NCBI GenBank assembly: GCA_003116995.1
Contig: BDSL01000074.1
Coordinates: forward strand, 62,001 to 126,000
DNA length: 64,000 bases
Source of the DNA: Yamagishiella unicocca
Lineage: Eukaryota > Chlorophyta > Chlorophyceae > Chlamydomonadales > Volvocaceae
Direction: 5' to 3'
The first letter of the stretch is position 1. Each line of letters begins with the position of its first letter. Below, piece by piece: positions 57,764 to 64,000 of the stretch. Made by a program: the position numbers and the translations under genes. The notes under the pieces were generated by a model. The model was not told the DNA's origin. It did not search any database and worked only from the letters and a program-made list of their open reading frames with translations.

Positions 57764-59128
57764 ATGCAGGCGGTGGCTATGCTGTGGACACCAACGCAAT
57801 CTCCTCGGCCACCAACCCCGTCATTGCTCCTGCCAAGAACAGCGCCACCACCACCACCACCACCACCACCTCCACCGCCCCCACCTCTACCACCAGCCCC
57901 ACCACCACCACCACCAATGCCACCACTCCCACTTCCCCCTACCTTGCCACCACCCGCACCAGCTCCTCCACCTGTTGGGAGTCCTGCCACTGCCCTGGGA
58001 GATGGTGGGGATAGCCCAGAGGATGCGATAAATCTCTGCCATTCGCAGCCGGATGGTGTAGAGTTAGCTCAAGCAGCGCCTGTATCGGTCGCAACCGCCC
58101 ATTCTTGCTGGGATGGGAATGGTCCCACCACGGCAGCTGGCGACATCAGCGGTATCGGCTTTGGCAGAGATGCTTGGCACCATGCTGAGCACACTGGCAG
58201 GGGCCCGTTGCTTGCTAAAGTCAAGATCGCCATGCCGGCATCCATGGCGGGCAGCAGTGCTGGAGCATCTGCTCTTCGCCCTGTTGGATCTGGGCTATCT
58301 GGTGCATTCCCACATGTGCTTGCCAATCCTGGCGGTGGCCAGCATGCGCCAGCCAGAGGTGCAGGGATGCCAGCAGTCATGGATGCTGGAGTTGGGGTAG
58401 TGCCGGCAGTAGCACCCAGTGCTGATCCCATGCGGGCGAACTGGCAGAAGCTATTGAAGGCAACGATGAATGTGGCACCAGGCGATGATGAATCGCAGGC
58501 AATGGCAGCAGCTATTTGGCGCCATGCAGAGACAGTGTTCCGGAATGCCGCCAATGGCCTAGTCGATGAGCGTCACACGGCACCAGCTGAGCCACACAGC
58601 GACAGTGGTGACGGATTAGATGAAGGCGCCCAGGCGCCCGTGGCGGCGGCTGTCGACAATGTCGTGCGGGGCATGTCTGTGGCACGTGCTGGCATAGCTG
58701 TGGGCACCGGGGGTGGCTCTGCTGGCAGTACATTTGATCCCGTGTGTGATTTGCTCAGCCAGACTGCGATGCTGCCCAATGAAGTCGCTGCAGTGGCTGC
58801 TCACGAGGGTGCGACGACATCTCCATCAACACTGCCTGTGCCTGCTTGGCGAGCTGGACAACAGTTCTGCCAGGATTCGATGCCGCCTGAGCTGGTTGAG
58901 CGAGTAACACGGCTTGCTTGCCTTGCGCCCAACCCTGGCGCTCTTGCCCACACCTCCATGCTGGCGGGTCCCCGGACCTCAATGGGGGTCCGGGGTGCTC
59001 GTCCACTTATGCGTCAGATGGGTCCTGTGAATGTGGAGGCGTTGATCCAAATGGGATGGGAGTTAGAGGCGCAGGCACGGCTTGGAGAACGCGGCTGGTC
59101 GGCCGAAAAGAAACCAAGGTTACAGTGA
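57764..59128 (+). CDS. Pro-rich unknown protein, repeat-flanked
   Basis: A single open frame of 454 codons from ATG 57764. It starts MQAVAMLWTPTQSPRPPTPS, then a near-continuous polyproline stretch of about 50 residues. A mixed region of about 380 residues follows, with SQAMAAAIWRHAETVFRNAA, NGLVDERHTAPAEPHSDSGD, FDPVCDLLSQTAMLPNEVAA and GPVNVEALIQMGWELEAQAR, ending EKKPRLQ. Codon choice is less GC-biased than in the housekeeping genes nearby. It lies between direct repeats (56787-57222 and 59237-59711), a position typical of an element-borne gene. No protease, reverse transcriptase or transposase motif is present. Function is not assigned; a gag-like or host gene are both possible. Confidence 0.45.
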   Translation: MQAVAMLWTPTQSPRPPTPSLLLPRTAPPPPPPPPPPPPPPLPPAPPPPPPMPPLPLPPTLPPPAPAPPPVGSPATALGDGGDSPEDAINLCHSQPDGVELAQAAPVSVATAHSCWDGNGPTTAAGDISGIGFGRDAWHHAEHTGRGPLLAKVKIAMPASMAGSSAGASALRPVGSGLSGAFPHVLANPGGGQHAPARGAGMPAVMDAGVGVVPAVAPSADPMRANWQKLLKATMNVAPGDDESQAMAAAIWRHAETVFRNAANGLVDERHTAPAEPHSDSGDGLDEGAQAPVAAAVDNVVRGMSVARAGIAVGTGGGSAGSTFDPVCDLLSQTAMLPNEVAAVAAHEGATTSPSTLPVPAWRAGQQFCQDSMPPELVERVTRLACLAPNPGALAHTSMLAGPRTSMGVRGARPLMRQMGPVNVEALIQMGWELEAQARLGERGWSAEKKPRLQ

Positions 59129-59236
59129 CCCACTAGAAATCTTGTTTCGCGCTCTTTTTTGCATTGTTTTCGGCCACTTTGTAGAGTGGCCGAGAAGGGG
59201 CCAAGGTCCTGCGGAATGGTTACAGTGACCCAAAGT

Positions 59237-59905
59237 CCAAATTTCCCCCGTCCTTTTTGGGGATGCATTCGGCCATTCTGTAGATAAGGATGCACGGCAC
59301 TAGCCTGTCATGTGCGTTTGGGACCCACGGTATGTATGCGGTGCGGCACGGTGATGGCGTCTGGGAGGTGTTAGGACCCATGCATTACCCAGAGTTGGCA
59401 GGGTTACAGGGACCCACTGGAAAGCTTGTTTCGCGTCCTTTTTCGTATTGTTTTCGGCCACTTTGTAGAGTTTGTTCTACGGCACTGCACCGCCTTGCGT
59501 TTGGGACCCACAGTTGCTGTGAAGCACTTGTATTTGTGGTCGTACCTGTCCAAGTAGGCGTTGTCCCAGGGACCCCGTACAAAGCTTGTTACGCGCTCTA
59601 TCGCCTATTGTTTCGGGCACTTTTTAGAGTTTCGTCCACGGCACTGCACGTCTGTGCGTTTGGGACCCATTGTGGCTGGGACGCGCTTGTATCGGTGTCC
59701 AGACTCAGGGTTACAGGGACCCACTGGAAACCCTACCGACCCTGCGGAATGGTTACAGGGACCCAAAGTCCATTTTTTCCCGTCCTTTTCGGGATTGTTT
59801 TCGGCCATTCTGTAGACTAGGATGCACGGCACTAGCCTGTCATGTGCGTTTGGGACCCACGGTATGTAGGCGTTGCGGCGCGGTGATGGCGTCTGTGCGG
59901 TGTCA
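59237..59905. repeat. Satellite-like block, right copies
   Basis: 59237-59711 repeats the left block (GGATGCACGGCACTAGCCTG, TTTGGGACCCACGGTATGTA, GTTTTCGGCCACTTTGTAGA, GTGTCCAGACTCAGGGTTAC). A second, partial unit starts about 525 bp later at 59762 with GATTGTTTTCGGCCATTCTG. A short piece (GTTTTCGGCCACTTTGTAGA) also lies at about 59165-59188. Confidence 0.85.
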
Positions 59906-59979
59906 GGACCCCAGCATTATGCGTTGCGCCGGCGGTCGCTTGGTGTGACGTTTGTGCGCAGTTGTAACAAGGGGGCAGG

Positions 59980-60207
59980 GTTACAGGTAGGGACCCGAAG
60001 TGGTCAACTTCCATGTCAGAGTCCTTCGACCGGAAAGGACGAATCAGGGACACATGAAAAGTCGAATGGATACGGCATATCAGATGGCAGGCGCAGTTGA
60101 ACAGCAACAGAACCAACCATGCGTATGACAGGGAAGGGACCGACCCACCGGGGTAACCGTTTCCGCGAACCAACCGCCAGCGCGCGGAGGTTCTTGGTAC
60201 TCAGCAT
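59980..60207 (-). mobile_element. Ty3/gypsy-type integrase C-terminal remnant
   Basis: From 60207 downward, LSTKNLRALAVGSRKRLPRW with VGPFPVIRMVGSVAVQLRLP matches the conserved end of Ty3/gypsy integrases (LSTKNLR...RWVGPF...). The expected next motif, FHVSLIRPFR, is present but in another frame near 60055-60025, so a small frameshift separates them. No reverse transcriptase or LTR pair is visible around it; it is a decayed fragment. Confidence 0.75.
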
Positions 60208-61068
60208 GTCAAATTAGGTCAGCCAAGAAAGGTTACGGGCGGTCAGCCACAGTGTAAGATGTTCGGGTCGTTCGTCCGGTCGATAATCTCGGGCTAAGGT
60301 GCAGCCAAGAGGGAACATCGGAAACCCTAATTGCCATCATCGGAAGCCAACTCAGGCCGACCACCGCCTAGGCCATATGCCGGTACTGCAGCACGCCACG
60401 ACAGCAGCTTTGTCCTGTCCCAGCTCCTAAGCGCCCGCAGCAAAACACACGGCCACCGTCACAACCTTCCTTCGAGCGCGTGCACTTGGGCGTCCATCCA
60501 TCCGGTTGCGAGGGTTCGGTCCGATGAGCCCCTTGGCCCTGTTGGACCCTGACACATGTAACCGTAAACAATAAACAACTAAATGTGCGAAGCAATTCTT
60601 CGGACCCGTCCTTTGCCACGTTCCATACATCGCGCTCGATGGTTTGGAACCACTGACCTTGGATGGCACTGCCAGAAAGGCAGAGGTGCTGTTTGCGATG
60701 ACAAGCGAGAACGATACGGCAGGACCCACTGGCATTATGGTGTGGTCTCCGGTATCCTGCTGCTGTTGCGCATCCTAGGGACAGCGGCGCGCCGCACCCG
60801 GGGTGGGTTCCATCATGCGGACACTACACCTCAGCGTGCCGGCAGGTAGAGCAGCAATCGCCAGTACGGTAGCAGCAATCTATGTACAACTGCGGCTGCC
60901 GTGACTACACTATCGGGGCTGCAATGTGTCGCAATCGTTCACACCAAACGCCAACACACGACAACATGCACATATAAAACAACCAGCGCTACATCCCAGT
61001 TCCGGACCGTCGTAGCCTAAACCCTAACGGCTGATTATTCGACTGCCTCATGCGTAGGATGCGCTTTG
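60208..61068. other. No supported gene
   Basis: Short frames only. TAAACCCTAAC, a single telomere-like unit, occurs at 61017-61027. Confidence 0.35.
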
Positions 61069-61073
61069 TTACA
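61069..61073 (-). terminator. Candidate poly(A) signal of helicase gene
   Basis: TTACA on the plus strand (TGTAA on the minus strand) lies about 110 bases beyond the helicase stop codon. Confidence 0.5.
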
Positions 61074-61180
61074 ACGAGGGATTTAGATCAGCAGTCCACG
61101 CTTCCGTTAGCATTTCAACATCAATACCCCTCGCAGCCCTGCTGTCGCAGGCGGCCTGCTGCCGCAGCCGGCGGGGGCTG

Positions 61181-63531
61181 CTACTCGACCAGCCCCTCGA
61201 GCTGGCAATGCGCCGCCATGCGGCCGATAAGCGTGTCCGGGTGCGACAGCGCCAGAGCCAGGCTGCCCACCACCACCAGCTGCCGGGTGCACCTGGCGAG
61301 GCGAGAGAGCGTGAAGCATGGAGCGAGCGTGGAGGGGGGGGGGGTCCAAGGACGACGCAGTTAAAGCCACGGTGCGGTCCTTCCAACCGCCACACAAGCC
61401 CTCACTCTGGTTATGGCAGGCTAGGTGCATGCCATGCCCCTTCCAATAGTAATCTATAGCAGCACGATCGCGCGCCGTTGCTGGGCCGCTGTGTTCGACC
61501 GCACCCGCACAGCGCCCACCCGCGTGGTTCACCATGCATGTCCTGGCGGGCCCTGTGCTGTCCACCGCTGATGAACGACCCGTGGGTCCTGCGCGCACCC
61601 CCTCACGCACCTGGTGAGCATGACGTTGACCCGCCGGTCGTCCCGCATGAAGCCCAGCGAGGTTCCGGAGCGCACCAGGCTGGCGATCACCACCTCGTCC
61701 TCGCGGCCCTGGAAGGTGCTGCTCGACGACCAACACGTGCGCGGATGAGGCAGATGCAAGCATGAACGAACGCGGAGTGAAGGCGGAAGTGAGGGCGGGA
61801 GCGAGGGAGAAAGAGGCGAAGGTTGGTTTACATTTCGGCGCAGGCGGCGGCAATGTCTGCACTGGCGTGGCATGTGGAGCTCGGGATGTCGTACTTGCTC
61901 TGCCGTACTCGATGACGGGATGCTTTGGGCACGAGTAGCGTTCGTCTCCTTCGCATGAAGGCTCAGATCGACAACTAACGGGAAGCCGACAAGCAAAAGA
62001 GCAGGGCAGAGCGCACCCCGCCGATCCCCAAGGACGGTACATGCTGCTCGACGCCATTCCCCAGCCACGAGGCTTCGAACCCTGGGAGGCAGCCGTGCGT
62101 GGAAGTGCTTGCTACATAAAATAAACCTCCTTGCAGCTCTGTACGGCACTCACTCGATGTTGTACACTCGGTCCCTGCCGCCGCCGCCGGCGGCAGCGGC
62201 GGCGGCGCCAGAGCCGCCTGCTGCGGCGGCGCCGCGGCCACCCAGGCGCCACTTGGCGACCTCCTTCTCCAGCACCGACCGCTGCAGGTCATACCCGGTC
62301 AGCACCTGCAGCCAACACCATCCAGCCAGCCAGGCATGTCGGACGTTTGCAGCACCCTACAAACTAAGTTACCGGTATAACACCCATGAAAAACTAACAT
62401 ACTCGTAGCTACAGCCGTACCGAGTATAGCCGCCCGACAAGAAAGAGAACCAACCATGGCACCGTCCCGTAACCGAAGGGCAGCTTTTGTACGACACACA
62501 CGCTCGTCCCTGGCCCGCCACCTCCTACACCACGCCCTCCCCTGCTGCTCTGCGCTCACCGTCCAGCTGTGGCCGGAGTTGAATTCCCGCGACACCAGGC
62601 TGCACACGGCCTGCGCCTCCTGCGGGTTGCACATGCTGGTGCCGCCGCGGCTGTCCTCCTTCCCCACCACGTCCACCCAGCGGACAGCCTTGCGCCTGCA
62701 TGTGTACGCGCCAGTAGTGCCCACTCACGCATAAATGCCGTCGCGCGCATCGTGATCCGCCGTAAGCGATGTGTTCTACTTCCTTCGCAATACACGCATG
62801 TCTGCTTCCGATGTAATTGTGCAATGCCAGCGTCGTACGTCCTGGGCTTTAAAAAGATGACTTCCCTTCCTTTATAGCACGTACATGCATGTGGGGCTGG
62901 GGTGATGGTGGAGAGGGTGTGGGCAGAAGGGTGGCAATGCTATCGTCACCCAAACGCAGCGCAACCACGGCACAATACGCACAGATGTACAGCAGGGCGG
63001 ACTCAACGCCCAAGCGAGCCCCATGGCCCTCTTGATTGGACGGGGCTTCCTTTGAAAAGTGCATGAGAGAGCAGCAGCTTCACGGCAGTGGTGGCACCAC
63101 AGTACGCGTACAGACATACACGTGGACAAATGAGACGGCGTGCGTGACTTTGCCCGCCTGCGTGCGCAACAACAATGGATAAACCGTACGACCGCTGCCC
63201 ACATGCCCTGGTACCAACTCACTTGCTGCCGCGCACGTCAAACGAGCAGCCCGACAGCAGCTTCCCGCAGTACAGCTGTCGGCTGATGAATTCGCACAGC
63301 TGCGGAGGCAGCCGGTACGACGTGGACAGGAGGAGCCGCTGTGCGCCGTCGGCGCCACACGGTGGCATCAGCTCGGGCCCCAGCGAGAAGGCGTTGGGCT
63401 GCGGGCGCAGTCCGCCGGATGCCCCGGCGGCGGGCGGGCTGAGGTGGTCAAACATGCTTGGTACCTGAGCGCCGTCCCACTCGCTGCCGTACGGCGGCAG
63501 CTGCAAGTCGTCGCCAAACAGCGACAGCGAC
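61181..63531 (-). CDS. Superfamily 1 helicase (UPF1/SMG2-like), C-terminal half
   Basis: Five exons, all phases fitting: 63531-63223, 62695-62560, 62305-62154, 61718-61611 and 61292-61181. They give the second half of an SF1 DNA/RNA helicase. Motif III is FGDDLQLPPYG; the motif IV region is QRLLLSTSYRLPPQLCEFIS and RQLYCGKLLSG; then NPQEAQAVCSLVSREF, SWTVLTGYDLQRSVLEKEVA, motif V NIDTFQGREDEVVIASLVRS and motif VI MRDDRRVNVMLTRCTRQLVV. The C-terminus is HPDTLIGRMAAHCQLEGLVE. Between motifs IV and V an Ala/Gly-rich insert of about 24 residues (62230-62175) is unusual. Walker A and B exons must lie upstream, mostly beyond the window: nothing convincing is seen in 63532-64000. It resembles UPF1/SMUBP2/SEN1-like enzymes; which subgroup cannot be told from this half. 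Confidence 0.88.
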
Positions 63532-64000
63532 CTGCAGGCAAGTGGCGGCCGGGCGAAGCAGATCGCCGGCGCCGTAAGTATGGCAGGCAGGTAGATGGCT
63601 GGTTCGGTACGGCAGGTAGGTGGCGAAACGATGAGGATCGTCCGCGTACGTGTACGTACGTGTACACGCAGGGTCACGTGTACAGCGCGCGTCTAAAATG
63701 CAAAAGCGTCGCACGTTTTCCTTTGTTTCCTTCCGCGGATTTCACGAAGTACGTCGTCGAGGCGAGATGTTGGTCATTTCAATTGAAGTTAGGCTAGTAA
63801 AGTTAGTCCCGTAAGGTTAGCCAAATAATGTCTTTAACGCGAGGTTTCCCAACTAAAGGCACAGCAGCTTCTATTACCCGCATTGATTGGACATGCTTCT
63901 ACATATGTGCCATTATCACATCCTGTATCTACAACTGTTATCAAGTTTCATTCCCATGCATCGAACCCGCTGCGTGGCACATACACCGTAGCCTCGTGCC
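63532..64000. other. Intron or upstream sequence of helicase gene
   Basis: Begins with the acceptor CTGCAG of the exon at 63531 (minus strand). No exon with Walker motifs is recognisable before the window ends. Confidence 0.4.

Noticed and set aside
1..64000. CRISPR arrays, prokaryotic operons, prophage or IS elements
   Set aside because: The tandem repeats have no unique spacers, and the genes are spliced eukaryotic genes.
1..64000. tRNA, rRNA and other structured RNA genes
   Set aside because: I found no cloverleaf with convincing A and B boxes and no rRNA-like stretch by eye; a tRNAscan or Infernal run would decide.

Overview
The window looks like nuclear DNA of a volvocine green alga (Chlamydomonas/Gonium/Volvox type). 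It is GC-rich and intron-dense, with short exons joined by GT(G/A)AG(T/C)-type donors and CAG acceptors. Candidate TGTAA poly(A) signals follow several genes. The protein families are plant/algal: a thylakoid-type DUF1499 protein, a chloroplast-type PRC-barrel protein and a cis-prenyltransferase. Gene models were built by hand, by requiring that the reading phase be kept across every splice junction and that the joined protein match a known family. No search was run.

Layout, left to right. 0-6 kb: an acidic reading frame (copy 1), a 26-bp minisatellite, fragments of mobile-element-like genes and a 397-bp near-perfect palindrome at the head of a coiled-coil element gene. 8-9.5 kb: a minus-strand gene for an unknown protein with a C-terminal membrane anchor. 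10.7 kb: acidic reading frame copy 2. 11.2-15.7 kb: an FBXO7-like F-box gene (Ubl, FP-like and F-box regions). 18-20.5 kb: a minus-strand MYND-finger gene with a decamer minisatellite in an intron. 21.5-22.5 kb: a weak membrane-protein model. 25-26.9 kb: a minus-strand WD40 protein. 28.8-31.8 kb: a DUF1499 protein with thylakoid-lumen-type targeting. 33.2-33.8 kb: a small membrane protein. 34.3-40.1 kb: a PlsC-type acyltransferase with seven exons and a 14-bp minisatellite in intron 2. 40.4-40.8 kb: ribosomal protein P1. 41.0-43.2 kb: a cis-prenyltransferase, head to head with a PRC-barrel protein (43.3-45.3 kb). 47.5-48.3 kb: a decayed element gene. 49.9-54.3 kb: a very large Gly/Pro/RS-rich protein ending in a GYF domain. 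56.8-60.2 kb: a satellite/retroelement zone with one long Pro-rich reading frame. 61.2-63.5 kb: the C-terminal half of a superfamily 1 helicase.

No operon-like or pathway cluster is evident; these are ordinary, mostly unrelated nuclear genes. The best-supported models are P1, the cis-prenyltransferase, the acyltransferase, the helicase, FBXO7 and the PRC-barrel protein. The most unusual material is non-coding: the palindrome, long intronic minisatellites that create spurious long open frames on both strands, and at least three families of short dispersed repeats sitting largely in introns. Start codons and first exons are unresolved for the helicase, GYF, WD40, MYND and tail-anchored genes.
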